A stretch of DNA of 64,000 nt from Domibacillus enclensis (GCF_900156125.1 NZ_FTLX01000005.1:124001-188000), one strand, 5' to 3'. Shown: positions 1 through 9,153, counted from the stretch's first letter. The notes: generated by a model from the sequence alone, not told the origin. Program-made: numbers and translations.

Positions 1-656
1 GCGCCCTCCTCCTGAGACAGGCTGTGCATCATTTTCGCGTAAGCATCCAGATCAATATCCATTGTCATGATGCCAAGAAACTCGTTGGACAGAACATCCA
101 CGATTTTATGGTGAAACGTCATGACCATCGCGTGGTCGGACTCGGGCAGGATGGCGGCTTGATTGTAATTAACAATTTCATGAGGTGGCTCAATCACATA
201 TTGTTCGTTCGATTCATAAAGCTGCTTGATCGGCCCCTGAGAGAGCAGGCCGGGCTGCGGCTTGCGTGTGCTGATCATCGCATTGTACACCGTAAAGGCC
301 TCTTGGTCCTGTTCAATATAAAAGCGTAGCTGACGAATTTCATTTCTTGTTAAATAAAACGTTTCAATGCTTTTTTCCATCGCCATTGAGTCAAAATAAA
401 TGGAATCCTCGAACCCGTTCTCAAACATTCGGAATAAATCGGGATTGCGGTATAAGATGTATGGAAGGTTCACGAGATCCTCGGAATACTGCTCCAGCTC
501 ATCCGCTGTTCCTTCGAGCTGCTCCCGGCTGTTCTCCAGTTCATTCCGCTCGATGCTAGTTTTGGTGTAGCCGTATATTAAAAAAACAAAAAGAAAATAA
601 GGCAAAATAATAAACAAAAACAATAACAGTAACAAGCGGCTTTGAATGCTTTTCAT
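1..656 (-). CDS. YesM-like sensor protein, N-terminal part (cut by window edge)
   Basis: An open frame runs from an ATG at 656 leftward to the window edge (218 codons), with AAAGGGG about 9 nt upstream as ribosome site. The first residues are MKSIQSRLLL, followed by one strongly hydrophobic segment (about residues 7-29) and then about 190 mostly polar residues, as expected for an extracytoplasmic sensor region. This layout matches the N-terminus of the complete YesM-type histidine kinase at 55210-56955, so a second kinase of that class is likely. The HAMP and kinase domains lie outside the window, so the family is inferred from layout only. It is transcribed away from the SLH gene at 933. Confidence 0.65.
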   Translation of the reverse strand, partial: MKSIQSRLLLLLFLFIILPYFLFVFLIYGYTKTSIERNELENSREQLEGTADELEQYSEDLVNLPYILYRNPDLFRMFENGFEDSIYFDSMAMEKSIETFYLTRNEIRQLRFYIEQDQEAFTVYNAMISTRKPQPGLLSQGPIKQLYESNEQYVIEPPHEIVNYNQAAILPESDHAMVMTFHHKIVDVLSNEFLGIMTMDIDLDAYAKMMHSLSQEEG

Positions 657-932
657 AAAACGAGCCCCTTTGTTTTTAAATATGCTAAAACTATATCAAA
701 TCAGCAGGCGGCGTCAATCATGCATAAGTAGCTGAATTAATCGAATAGACAAGGACCCAGAAACGGAAAAAGAAGTGAGTCTTTTTTAGAAATATGCTTT
801 TCTCCATATTCGAAGCAAGTGCCATTAGACCTTGGGAGCATACTGCTTTTTCCAATGTCTAGCGAACTATTTACGCAACTGGATGTAAATGCTAAAATCA
901 GCTGAACACATTTTAGAATAGGAGATTCGAAC

Positions 933-1910
933 TTGAACAAATACTCTTTTTTTACAGCCGCAACTGCCGCAACCGTCACCGTCGCCAGCTTTTCAGCTCC
1001 AGCAAGCGCAGCGTATGAGCATCCCTTTACAGATGTAGGGGACCGGTACGGCGAAGCGGTTGAATTTTTATATACGATTGAAGCTATTAACGGGATTTCC
1101 TCGACGAAGTTTGGAACGCAGCAAACGTTAACTCGCGGCGATGCAGCCGTCATTTTGGCGAATATGCTGCTGCTTGATACAGAAAATGCACCGGATGCAG
1201 GCTTCACAGATTTGAACAGCCGCGTGAAGCCGTCTGTTGATGCACTGGCGGAATACGGCATCGTGTCCGGCGTCACAGCAACAGAATTCAAGCCAGGCCA
1301 GCCGCTTAGCCGGGGAGCTATGGCGAAATTCCTCGTGACAGCTTTTGAACTGGAAGAGTATGCAGAAGAAACGCCGTTTACCGATGTTGGCGGCGTATTT
1401 GCTCCTTACATCGAAGCGCTGTATGGAACAGGCATTACAAACGGAAAAACGGCTACATCGTACGGCACGAACCAGAACATCACACGCGGCGAGTTCGCGA
1501 ACCTGCTTTATGGAACCGTGCTTTTTGATATTGAAAACTCGTATTATCCAATGGCAGTAAGTGCCTCGGTTACGTCAGCTACGACAACAGCCGTGGTTCT
1601 TGATGAAGCGGCACCGGCTGAGTACACAGCAAGAGATATTGCGGATTCGTTTTTCTTTTCCATCGAATTCAGCGACGGCTCGTCAACTGAATTCGACCCA
1701 ACGTCCTTCTCCCTGTCTGCGGACCGCACAACGTTGACGATCCGCCACGAGGATTTAACGGGCAAGCAAGGAACGATGCTCGTGGATGACTGGGAAACAG
1801 TTGTTGAAGCGCCATTCAATTTTTCATCGGTGACGACGTCTTCCAGCGCAAGTATTGAGGCAGACTTTGACCAGCCAGCCGGTCTTCCTGCAACAGAAGC
1901 TGCTCAATAA
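933..1910 (+). CDS. S-layer homology (SLH) domain protein
   Basis: 325 residues, secreted. The start is TTG at 933, set by AGGAG at 920-924; the first residues NKYSFFTAATAATV form a signal peptide that probably ends at ASA-AYEHPF. Three SLH-type repeats follow (about residues 28-85, 88-145 and 145-200), each with an FTDV/FTDL-type opening and a TRG/SRG motif (LTRGDAAVIL, LSRGAMAKFL, ITRGEFANLL). SLH triplets anchor proteins to pyruvylated cell-wall polymer. The C-terminal 120 residues are Ser/Thr/acid rich, predicted beta-strand, with no domain I recognise. It stands alone and ends at a bidirectional terminator shared with the convergent photoreceptor gene. Confidence 0.9.
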   Translation: MNKYSFFTAATAATVTVASFSAPASAAYEHPFTDVGDRYGEAVEFLYTIEAINGISSTKFGTQQTLTRGDAAVILANMLLLDTENAPDAGFTDLNSRVKPSVDALAEYGIVSGVTATEFKPGQPLSRGAMAKFLVTAFELEEYAEETPFTDVGGVFAPYIEALYGTGITNGKTATSYGTNQNITRGEFANLLYGTVLFDIENSYYPMAVSASVTSATTTAVVLDEAAPAEYTARDIADSFFFSIEFSDGSSTEFDPTSFSLSADRTTLTIRHEDLTGKQGTMLVDDWETVVEAPFNFSSVTTSSSASIEADFDQPAGLPATEAAQ

Positions 1911-1914
1911 AAAG

Positions 1915-1947
1915 AAAAAAAGGCACCCGAAAAGGTGTCTTTTTTTC
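1915..1947. terminator. Bidirectional Rho-independent terminator
   Basis: Arms AAAAAGGCACC and GGTGTCTTTTT around a CGAAAA loop, flanked by A and T runs, lie between two convergent stop codons (1910 and 1988). Confidence 0.85.
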
Positions 1948-1987
1948 TTTTTATTGGACTATAAACCCCGATGGTAGGAGGTCAATT

Positions 1988-2770
1988 TCACAATGAACGT
2001 TTCCCATGTTCCTTTAAGGCAGCCTGCAGACTGGGATAAAACGTCATGTCGTATACCGCATGAATGGTTTGGTTGAAATGAAACGCCATTTTAGGCGAAA
2101 CCCCGCTAACGACGACCTCCGCTCCCATCAGCTTGGACGTATGCTGCAGATTTTGCATCCACTGCTCACTCATGTCTGTTTCTAGATAAAGGCCTGTTAC
2201 ATCCACGATTACTTTTTCCACAGCTGTTTTGTACAGCTGTTTGGACAGCTTATCCATCAGCAGCAACGAGCGCGCGGCATCCATCTGGCCTACGAGAGGC
2301 ACAACCATCGTTTCGTCATCCAGCAGAATAATCGGAATAGACAGGTCTTCAATTTCTTTTTTTGCTGATTCAATGTCTACATTCAAGTGCACCTTATCTG
2401 TGACATCGTATTGAAGTCCGATAAAATAAAGAGTTTCATTTATCCAGACGGGCTTAATGTCAACCTTGTTCCAAAACGGTGTTCCGTCCTTTCGATAATT
2501 TAAAAGGGTGTGCTGAAATGGACGCGCTTCTTTAATAGACTGACGCATCGTCTGTACACTAAGCGGAGCTGTTTTTTCTCCCTGGAGAAACCGGCAATTT
2601 TTCCCTAGAACTTCTTCTCTAGTGTAACCCGTAATATGCGCAAATCCGTCGTTCATAAAGACAATGGGGTTGTCCGGCTTTGAGGCATCGGTAATAACAG
2701 CGCCATTTTCAACCATATTTAAAGTTTCGGTAAGCAGCTGGATGGAGGGTTGTTCAGTTATAAAGTTCAT
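1988..2770 (-). CDS. ytvA: Blue-light photoreceptor, LOV-STAS protein (YtvA/PfyP-like)
   Basis: 260 residues, against 261 in B. subtilis YtvA. The N-terminal PAS/LOV domain (about 15-125) carries the flavin signature GKNCRFLQG, with Cys59 as the expected cysteinyl-FMN adduct site, and the conserved DGTPFWN stretch. A J-alpha-like linker leads into a C-terminal STAS domain (about 145-255) with VDVTGLY in place of the usual phospho-site loop. In B. subtilis this protein sits in the stressosome and feeds light and stress input to sigma-B. Ribosome site GGAG lies ahead of ATG 2770. It is monocistronic and convergent with the SLH gene. Assignment of family is firm; output pathway is inferred from the homologue. 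Confidence 0.93.
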   Translation of the reverse strand: MNFITEQPSIQLLTETLNMVENGAVITDASKPDNPIVFMNDGFAHITGYTREEVLGKNCRFLQGEKTAPLSVQTMRQSIKEARPFQHTLLNYRKDGTPFWNKVDIKPVWINETLYFIGLQYDVTDKVHLNVDIESAKKEIEDLSIPIILLDDETMVVPLVGQMDAARSLLLMDKLSKQLYKTAVEKVIVDVTGLYLETDMSEQWMQNLQHTSKLMGAEVVVSGVSPKMAFHFNQTIHAVYDMTFYPSLQAALKEHGKRSL

Positions 2771-2931
2771 ACGTTTCTCCTTTGTTCATGTCCGGCCTCT
2801 TCATTAAAATACTTTTCATCATCAAGAAAAAACAAAACATTTTTTATAGAAAGTATATACCCTTTACTTTCTATTTTCAAAACCGTTCGATGTGTCTTTA
2901 AGCATAGTTCCTAACGACTGTTTGTTGAACG

Positions 2932-3081
2932 ATGAGACGAATGACCCGTTTGAATATGAAGATGGGCTATCCCTTGCTGAATATTACATTCCGGCATATT
3001 ATCGAAAAAGAACAGCTGATGAAGGAACTGGATCGGCACAACCCAAACGTAAAGATCCATTTTGAAGAAGGTGCGAAATGA
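2932..3081 (+). CDS. Doubtful short ORF or gene remnant
   Basis: 49 codons starting MRRMTRLNMKMG and ending with an acidic/basic tail (IHFEEGAK). There is no clear ribosome site, but a good terminator follows 67 nt downstream, suggesting the segment is transcribed. I do not recognise the protein. It could be a genuine small gene, the C-terminal relic of a lost gene, or chance. Confidence 0.25.
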   Translation: MRRMTRLNMKMGYPLLNITFRHIIEKEQLMKELDRHNPNVKIHFEEGAK

Positions 3082-3147
3082 ATGATGGTTCGTCCAGTTG
3101 CATTATTCGGTCGAATAAGAACACGAAGAGGCAGCAGCCTTATGACG

Positions 3148-3174
3148 GAAGCCGTATGGTAGGCTTCTTTTTTG
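3148..3174 (+). terminator. Rho-independent terminator
   Basis: GAAGCC / GGCTTC stem with an 8-nt loop followed by six T. No certain gene lies directly upstream; only the doubtful ORF at 2932-3081 does. Confidence 0.7.
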
Positions 3175-3364
3175 TTTGGAAAAAATAGTTTACACCCTGT
3201 TTACAAAAAGACATCAGCATTGATACGCTCCACTTTAAGCTTTTCCACACGTTTACAAATACTCAACATAACTTTTATTTCTCATTTATTCTCTGTTCAC
3301 AATTCATCCGTACAATAAAGTATAAGGGATTACCTTATATTGAATGAAGCGGAGGAATGGATGT

Positions 3365-4393
3365 ATGCGCAAGTTATTTTTATCAGCGGCAGCACTGGCA
3401 GCTCTTTCAGCCGGCTGCTCACAGGAAAGTCTTCAATCAGGTGAAGCATCAGAAGAAGAAACGGGTTCTGGCACTGCCGGAACATTGCAATTTTATACGT
3501 CACAGCCGGATGAAGACGCACAAGCGCTTGTGGATGCGTTTGGCGAAAAGCACCCTGACGTAGAGGTAGAGATGTTCCGCTCCGGCACAGAGGAAGTGAT
3601 TTCCAAGCTTCGGGCAGAAAAGCAGGCGGGAGACGTACAGGCGGATGTCCTTCTCGTTGCGGATGCTGTTACATTTGAAAGCTTAAAGGAAGAAGAGTTC
3701 CTTATGGAGTATGCATCACCGGAAGCAGATTCGATACCGGAAGCCTTTGTGGACACCGATGGCATGTATACAGGCACAAAGGTGATGGCGACAGGCCTTG
3801 TTATCAATACGAATGAAGCGACAGACATGCCGGACAGCTGGAGTGTGCTGACGGATGAAGCGTCAAAAGGAAAAAGCATTATGCCGAGTCCATTTTACTC
3901 CGGAGCGGCTGCTTACAATTTAGGTGTCATAACACGGCAGGACGCATTTGGCTGGGATTTTTATAAAGACTTAAAGGCGAATGAAATGGGCATCACGAAA
4001 GGAAACGGCGGTGTTCTAGAGGCCGTGGCATCTGGTGAAAAAACATACGGAATGGTCGTTGATTTTGTTGCGGCACGCGCCAAGCAGGAGGGATCACCGG
4101 TTGAACTCGTTTACCCGAAAGAAGGGGTGCCGGTCATCACGGAGCCGATTGGCATTATGGAAAACACAGAAAATGAAGAAGCAGCTAAAGCGTTTGTAGA
4201 CTTTGTCCTATCAGAAGAAGGCCAGCAGCTTGCGGCTGACATCGGCTACACACCGATCCGTGAAGGAGTGGCAGCGCCGGAAGGGCTGAAAACACTTGAT
4301 GAGATGACAGTGCTTGAATCTGATACAAGCGAGCTGTTTAACGCGCGCGAAGAAGACAAGCAGCTGTTCGGCGATTTGTTTGGCGAGCAGTAA
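3365..4393 (+). CDS. ABC importer substrate-binding lipoprotein (Fbp/AEP class)
   Basis: 342 residues. The start ATG 3365 is chosen over ATG 3344 because GGAGG (3351-3355) lies 9 nt upstream and the first 18 residues then form a lipoprotein signal with lipobox LSAGC (Cys18). The mature part is a periplasmic-binding-protein type 2 fold of the extracellular family 1/6 kind (LQFYTSQPDEDAQALVDAF..., GLVINTNE, DFVLSEEGQQLAADIGYTPIR). It is the first gene of a three-gene operon with a fused permease and an ATPase. Relatives bind Fe(III), 2-aminoethylphosphonate, polyamines or phosphate esters. The adjacent Tyr pair that holds iron in FbpA is not evident (YGMVVDFVA at the equivalent place), so the ligand is left open. 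Confidence 0.85.
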   Translation: MRKLFLSAAALAALSAGCSQESLQSGEASEEETGSGTAGTLQFYTSQPDEDAQALVDAFGEKHPDVEVEMFRSGTEEVISKLRAEKQAGDVQADVLLVADAVTFESLKEEEFLMEYASPEADSIPEAFVDTDGMYTGTKVMATGLVINTNEATDMPDSWSVLTDEASKGKSIMPSPFYSGAAAYNLGVITRQDAFGWDFYKDLKANEMGITKGNGGVLEAVASGEKTYGMVVDFVAARAKQEGSPVELVYPKEGVPVITEPIGIMENTENEEAAKAFVDFVLSEEGQQLAADIGYTPIREGVAAPEGLKTLDEMTVLESDTSELFNAREEDKQLFGDLFGEQ

Positions 4394-4406
4394 AAAGGAG
4401 AGAATG

Positions 4407-6131
4407 ATGATTTCGGAGCAATCAGTCGCACCGGAGAGAAAAAGAGGAAAACTCTTTTTCTCTCCTTTCTTGCATCTTAAGAAGCTATACGCATTTATTG
4501 GTTTGTTGCTTGTTTTGTTGTTTTTTGTGGTACCCGTTTTTCGGCTCGGTCTTTTAAGTGTTCTGGCAGAAGGCTCCTTCTCCCTGGCCCACTATCGCGA
4601 GGTGCTTCAAGAAGCGGCGACGTGGACAACGGTGAAAAATACCATTTACATTACAATCGGATCAACTGTTTTAGCCATTGTCCTCGGTGTAACTATCGCT
4701 TGGGTAATGGCCTATGTGCACATCCGAGGGAAAAGGTGGATTCAGCTGTTTATTTTTCTTCCTTTTATTATCCCATCGTATATTACAACGCTTGCCTGGA
4801 TTCAATTTTTAGGGAAAAGCGGCCCCATCCAATCAGTAGTTGGCTGGGCACCGAATCTTTACAGTATGGGCGGCATTATCTTTCTGCTCGGCTTGTCTCA
4901 TTACCCGCTCGTTTATTTGTTTACAGTCGATGTATTTCGCAAAATTCCGCGAGAGCTGGAGGAAGCAGCAAAAACAGCGGGAGCAGGTCGGAAGCACATA
5001 CTGCTGAAGATTGTGCTGCCGTTAGCGCTTCCGGGGATTGCGGGAGGGGGGCTGCTTGCGTTCCTGACGAATTTGGATAACTTCGGCATTCCTGCTTTTT
5101 TAGGCATCCCGGCCAATATTCGTGTGCTGAGCACATATATTTATGAGCAGATTGTCGGATTTGGGCCGTCCGCTTTTGCCCGTGCAGCCGTTTTATCTGT
5201 GCTGCTTGGCGTCATTGCCCTGTTTGGCACCTTTCTTCAGTGGCTTCTGTTGAAAAAAAGCCGTGTGACCGAAACCGTGACAAGAGATATGGAACCGCGC
5301 CTTTTTTTACCCGAGAAAAAAAGACGCCTGCTTGAAGCCGTCATCTGGCTGTTTTTGCTTGTCACAAGCCTGGTTCCTTTTCTTACGATGGGGGCGCTGT
5401 CGCTCATTAAAGCATACGGGCTGCCATTTGAGATTGAAAACCTGTCCTTTAAAAACTATCAATATGTCTTTTTAACGGATGACAAAACGGGTTCAGCGCT
5501 CTGGAACAGCTTGATGCTGGCAGTCATGACAACTGTGATCTGTCTGATCGCAGGCACCGTAATGGCCTACATTCGGTACCGGAAGCCCGGGTTCTTTTCA
5601 AAAATGATGGAAGTGCTTGTGACAATTCCCTATGCGCTTCCGGGAACGGTGCTGGCTCTTTGCATGATTTTCGCCTGGATGCAGCCGGTTCCAGGGTGGA
5701 ATCCGGGGCTGTATGGCACTGTCTGGATTTTATTGATCGCCTACGTCACCCGCTTTTTTGTCCTTCAGGTAAGGGGAAGCTATACAGCTTTGCTACAGGT
5801 GGATCCCTCTATGGAAGAAGCGGCAAGAACATCGGGGGCGCACGGATGGGTGAAGTGGAGAAGCATTTTATTGCCGCTCATTTTTCCCGGGCTGATTGGC
5901 GGCGCGCTTCTTGTCTTTTTAATGGTGCTGACAGAGCTGACCGTATCCAGCCTTCTCTGGTCGAGTGGTGCCGAGACGATCGGTGTCGTCATTTTCAGTT
6001 ATGAACAGGCAGGCTACACAACATATTCCACCGCTTTTGCGAGTGTATTGGTGCTGGCCATTTTAACAGGCGGCTTGTTGTTTACCGCTTTTAGCAGACG
6101 CTGGGAACGAAAGGTGATGAAAAAGAAATGA
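4407..6131 (+). CDS. ABC importer permease with two fused permease halves
   Basis: 574 residues. ATG 4407 is preferred (AGGAG at 4396-4400, 6 nt spacing) over ATG 4404 and over the longer upstream frame, which overlaps the binding-protein gene. Two BPD-type permease halves lie in tandem, about 12 membrane segments in all, each with an EAA loop (EELEEAAKTAGAG and SMEEAARTSGAHG) for contact with the ATPase. Such FbpB/AepW-type fusions serve Fe(III), phosphonate and related importers. The stop codon overlaps the ATPase start as ATGA, so the two are translationally coupled. Confidence 0.9.
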   Translation: MISEQSVAPERKRGKLFFSPFLHLKKLYAFIGLLLVLLFFVVPVFRLGLLSVLAEGSFSLAHYREVLQEAATWTTVKNTIYITIGSTVLAIVLGVTIAWVMAYVHIRGKRWIQLFIFLPFIIPSYITTLAWIQFLGKSGPIQSVVGWAPNLYSMGGIIFLLGLSHYPLVYLFTVDVFRKIPRELEEAAKTAGAGRKHILLKIVLPLALPGIAGGGLLAFLTNLDNFGIPAFLGIPANIRVLSTYIYEQIVGFGPSAFARAAVLSVLLGVIALFGTFLQWLLLKKSRVTETVTRDMEPRLFLPEKKRRLLEAVIWLFLLVTSLVPFLTMGALSLIKAYGLPFEIENLSFKNYQYVFLTDDKTGSALWNSLMLAVMTTVICLIAGTVMAYIRYRKPGFFSKMMEVLVTIPYALPGTVLALCMIFAWMQPVPGWNPGLYGTVWILLIAYVTRFFVLQVRGSYTALLQVDPSMEEAARTSGAHGWVKWRSILLPLIFPGLIGGALLVFLMVLTELTVSSLLWSSGAETIGVVIFSYEQAGYTTYSTAFASVLVLAILTGGLLFTAFSRRWERKVMKKK

Positions 6132-7189
6132 TTCAACTGCACGATGTATCCAAACAGTACGGTTCGTTTACCGCGCTTCATTCGGTCAATCTTACCATGA
6201 AGCACGGAGAGTTCACGGCCATTCTCGGTCCGTCCGGCTGCGGAAAAACGACTTTGCTAAAGCTGCTGGCAGGGTTTATGGAGCCAACCTCCGGTGAGAT
6301 TCAGATGGACGGCAGTCTGGTGGCATCCAAGCATCAGCTGATACCGCCCGAAAAGCGGAACATTGGCATGGTCTTTCAATCCTTTGCGCTTTGGCCGCAT
6401 ATGACCGTGTACGACCATATTGTCTTTCCTCTCCGTCATCACCGTCATACGCAGGACGAATGGAAAAAAGACATGGTGGCGCGTGTCCAGCATGTATTGA
6501 AAATGGTTGGGCTTGACCAGTTGTTTGACCGTTATCCGTCAGAGCTGTCAGGCGGACAAAAGCAGCGGGTGGCGCTGGCGCGGGCGATTGCGCCTTTGCC
6601 GGACATTTTGCTTATGGACGAGCCGCTCAGTGCGCTCGATGTAGAACTCCGCATGGACATGAGAACGGAGATTCAGCGTATTCACCGCGAAACGAAAGCA
6701 TGTATTGTGTACGTCACCCACGATCAGGGAGAAGCCCTCGCAATGGCGGACAAAATCGTCGTCATGAATAAAGGGAAAATCGAGCAGATCGGCTCACCTG
6801 AAGACATTTATACAAAGCCCGAGACCGCTTTTGTTGCATCCTTCGTCGGCAAGTGCAACATGGTGAAAGGAAAGTGGGAGGAGGGCCGGTTTACACCGAG
6901 AGCCTTTCCGTGGGAAACGTGGCCTGACATCGGTGTGGCAGAATCACTGAAGCAAGAAGGATTTTGTCCGGTGCGGCCGGAACAATGGGCGATGGCAGAC
7001 GAGTCCGGGGAAGGGTTAAAAGGAACGGTTCTCTCTGTCCAGTATCAGGGCAAGGAAGTTCATTATGTAATTGAGGTAGAGGAAGAAAAATGGACTGTAC
7101 ACCAGTCTATTTTTTCAAGAAGATACCAGGCTGGCGATACAGTCAGCTTAGCTGTGAAAGCAGCTGAACAGCAACCGGTGTTTGTTTGA
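6128..7189 (+). CDS. ABC importer ATP-binding protein (FbpC/PotA class)
   Basis: 353 residues. Walker A GPSGCGKTT (about 34-42), Q-loop in GMVFQSFALWP, signature LSGGQKQRVALARA, Walker B ILLMDEPLSALD and switch His in VTHDQGEA are all intact. The last 100 residues form a TOBE-like regulatory domain (PVRPEQWAMADE...). It completes the importer operon with the lipoprotein and fused permease and would energise uptake at the inner face of the membrane. No hairpin terminator other than the repeat array at 7211-7364 follows the stop codon. Confidence 0.92.
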   Translation: MIQLHDVSKQYGSFTALHSVNLTMKHGEFTAILGPSGCGKTTLLKLLAGFMEPTSGEIQMDGSLVASKHQLIPPEKRNIGMVFQSFALWPHMTVYDHIVFPLRHHRHTQDEWKKDMVARVQHVLKMVGLDQLFDRYPSELSGGQKQRVALARAIAPLPDILLMDEPLSALDVELRMDMRTEIQRIHRETKACIVYVTHDQGEALAMADKIVVMNKGKIEQIGSPEDIYTKPETAFVASFVGKCNMVKGKWEEGRFTPRAFPWETWPDIGVAESLKQEGFCPVRPEQWAMADESGEGLKGTVLSVQYQGKEVHYVIEVEEEKWTVHQSIFSRRYQAGDTVSLAVKAAEQQPVFV

Positions 7190-7210
7190 TGAAAAACGTA
7201 TGATGAGTTT

Positions 7211-7364
7211 TATCGCCGGTATAATAAAATTACCGCTGATATCGTACAGCTTAAAGCCGATATCCAGGGTTTACCGCTGATATCATACAGGCTAACGCCG
7301 ATATCCTGAAGATACCGGCGTTAGGCAAGTCTGTATCGGCGTTATTTTCAGCTTACCGGCGTTA
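7211..7364. repeat. Beaded inverted-repeat array A1 (core CGCCGATATC)
   Basis: Eight 13-bp units. Five forward units begin at 7211, 7231, 7252, 7272 and 7293 (e.g. TAACGCCGATATC, TACCGCTGATATC), then three reversed units begin at 7311, 7332 and 7352 (e.g. GATACCGGCGTTA). The step is 20 or 21 bp throughout. The centre forms a hairpin of 14-bp arms with one mismatch around a 5-nt loop (7292-7324). It lies between the convergent importer ATPase and leuA. Same family as the array at 42052. Confidence 0.85.
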
Positions 7365-7401
7365 GCCCTCTCTCTTAGACAGGCGAAGCTATCTGCAAAA
7401 C

Positions 7402-7431
7402 AAAGAGCCGAACGACTGCGTTCGGCTCTTT
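7402..7431. terminator. Bidirectional terminator of leuA
   Basis: AAAGAGCCGAACG / CGTTCGGCTCTTT around ACTG, 33 nt past the leuA stop codon. Confidence 0.85.
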
Positions 7432-7464
7432 CGATTGTTATCATCTTCTTTAAGGAAGCTTATT

Positions 7465-9153
7465 TTATTTCGTAGCCGCGAAGCGTTCCTGTTCGACTTT
7501 TAAAAGGTTGTTCACAGCGCTGAACAAGGCTTTAACGGATGAGTTCATAATATCCGGGTCGATGCCGCAGCCCCAGTAGACTGTGCCGTTGTCGGATGTG
7601 ATGCTGACGTAGGAGACGGCATTTGCCTGTGAGCCGATCGATTGGGCATGTTCTTTGTATGTTAAGTCTTTATAGGCGATGCCAAGCTCTTTTTGAAGCG
7701 CGTTGTTAATGGCATCCAGACGGCCATTTCCTGCGCCGTGCCACGTGTTCGTCTCGCCGTTTACGTTCACTTGAATCGTTGTAGTGGCCGTGTCTTTTCC
7801 TTCGAATGTGTAGTCCACTAGCTCTGCTGGTGAGTCGACATTAACAAATTCCTTCATGAAAATATCATGTATTTCATTGGTCATTAATTCCTTCTGGTTG
7901 CGGTCGGAGACGTCTTTCACTTTATAGCCAAGTGTTTCACGCATTTTTGGTGGAAGCTCGAAGCCGTACGCCTGCTCTAGAAGGTAGCCGATGCCGCCTT
8001 TTCCGGACTGTGAATTAATCCGGATGACTTCTCCTTCATATTCGCGGCCAATATCCTCCGGGTCCACCGGCAAGTATGGAACGGTCCAGTGTTTGCGGTC
8101 TTCCTGCTCACGCCACTTCATTCCTTTGGCAATAGCGTCCTGATGCGAGCCGGAGAAGGCGGTGAACACCAATTTCCCGGCATACGGCTGGCGATCCGGG
8201 ACGCTCATACGGGTTACGCGCTCGTACACTTCCTGAATTGCTGGCAAGTTGTCGAGGTTCAACTGTGGATCAACGCCGTGCGTGTACATATTTAATGCGA
8301 GTGTGACAATATCCACGTTGCCTGTACGCTCGCCGTTTCCGAACAGCGTGCCTTCTACGCGGTCCGCACCTGCCAAAATGCCGAGCTCAGCATCTGCTAC
8401 ACCGGTGCCGCGGTCGTTATGTGGGTGAAGCGACAAAATGACGTTTTCGCGGTAGTTCATGTTTTCGCTCATGTATTCAATTTGGCTCGCGTACACGTGA
8501 GGCATCGACATGGACACCGTTGCCGGCAGGTTGATGATCACCTTTTTGTCTGCCGTCGGCTGCCATACATCGAGCACACTATTGCACACATCCAGCGCAA
8601 ATTCGATCTCTGTTCCCGTGAAGCTTTCCGGTGAGTATTGGAACTTAAAGTTTCCTTCCACTTCAGCCGCATATTTATTCAATAAATGCGCGCCGCTGAC
8701 GGCAATGTCTTTAATTTCTTCTTTAGACCGTCTGAATACCTGCTCCCGCTGGGCAAGAGAGGTAGAGTTGTACAAATGCACGACCGCATTTTTGGCACCG
8801 CGGAGCGATTCGAACGTTTTCTTAATTATGTGCTCGCGTGACTGCGTCAACACTTGAATGGTCACATCATCCGGAATCAAGTTCTGCTCAATCAATGTGC
8901 GCAGAAACGTGTACTCTGTATCCGATGCAGCCGGGAAGCCCACTTCGATTTCCTTGAAACCGACATCAACAAGCACCTGGAAATACTCTAGTTTTTCCTG
9001 CAGGTTCATTGGAATAATCAAAGCCTGATTGCCATCTCGTAAATCAACACTGCACCAGGTCGGCGCTTTGTCGATGTATTCTTTTTCTGTCCATTTCAAA
9101 CTCGTTGCCGGCGGCATAAAATAATTGCGTGTATATTTGCTTACATTCTTCAC
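7465..9153 (-). CDS. leuA: 2-isopropylmalate synthase (long, yeast-like type)
   Basis: 562 residues. Condenses acetyl-CoA with 2-oxoisovalerate, the first committed step of leucine synthesis. The TIM-barrel domain starts at WCSVDLRDGNQAL and carries the metal-binding HPHNDRGTG motif; the C-terminal LeuA dimer/allosteric domain (about 440-555) has GNGRLDAINNAL. The type is the LeuA2/yeast form, about 40-50 residues longer than the usual Bacillus LeuA. The frame is open to ATG 9162, but that ATG abuts the GGAAGG ribosome site; GTG 9153, 9 nt downstream of it, is the better start. A leucine-specific T-box precedes it. It is alone, not in an ilv-leu operon. Confidence 0.93.
   Translation of the reverse strand: MKNVSKYTRNYFMPPATSLKWTEKEYIDKAPTWCSVDLRDGNQALIIPMNLQEKLEYFQVLVDVGFKEIEVGFPAASDTEYTFLRTLIEQNLIPDDVTIQVLTQSREHIIKKTFESLRGAKNAVVHLYNSTSLAQREQVFRRSKEEIKDIAVSGAHLLNKYAAEVEGNFKFQYSPESFTGTEIEFALDVCNSVLDVWQPTADKKVIINLPATVSMSMPHVYASQIEYMSENMNYRENVILSLHPHNDRGTGVADAELGILAGADRVEGTLFGNGERTGNVDIVTLALNMYTHGVDPQLNLDNLPAIQEVYERVTRMSVPDRQPYAGKLVFTAFSGSHQDAIAKGMKWREQEDRKHWTVPYLPVDPEDIGREYEGEVIRINSQSGKGGIGYLLEQAYGFELPPKMRETLGYKVKDVSDRNQKELMTNEIHDIFMKEFVNVDSPAELVDYTFEGKDTATTTIQVNVNGETNTWHGAGNGRLDAINNALQKELGIAYKDLTYKEHAQSIGSQANAVSYVSITSDNGTVYWGCGIDPDIMNSSVKALFSAVNNLLKVEQERFAATK

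Larger units (their letters stand above)
2771..3364. other. Intergenic region between the photoreceptor and the ABC importer
   Basis: About 590 bp of mostly A+T-rich DNA. It holds one doubtful 49-codon frame (2932-3081), a clear terminator hairpin (3148-3174) and the upstream region of the importer operon. I could not fix a convincing -35/-10 pair for the importer: TTCACA at 3296 and TATAAG at 3321 are 19 bp apart. Confidence 0.5.

Noticed and set aside
737-1291. 184-codon minus-strand frame over the first SLH gene
   Set aside because: Antisense of a well supported secreted SLH protein; Ser-rich composition, no ribosome site.
7211-7364. CRISPR array
   Set aside because: Regular spacing is reminiscent of CRISPR, but units are 13 bp, spacers only 7-8 bp and similar to each other, and orientation flips midway; no cas genes.
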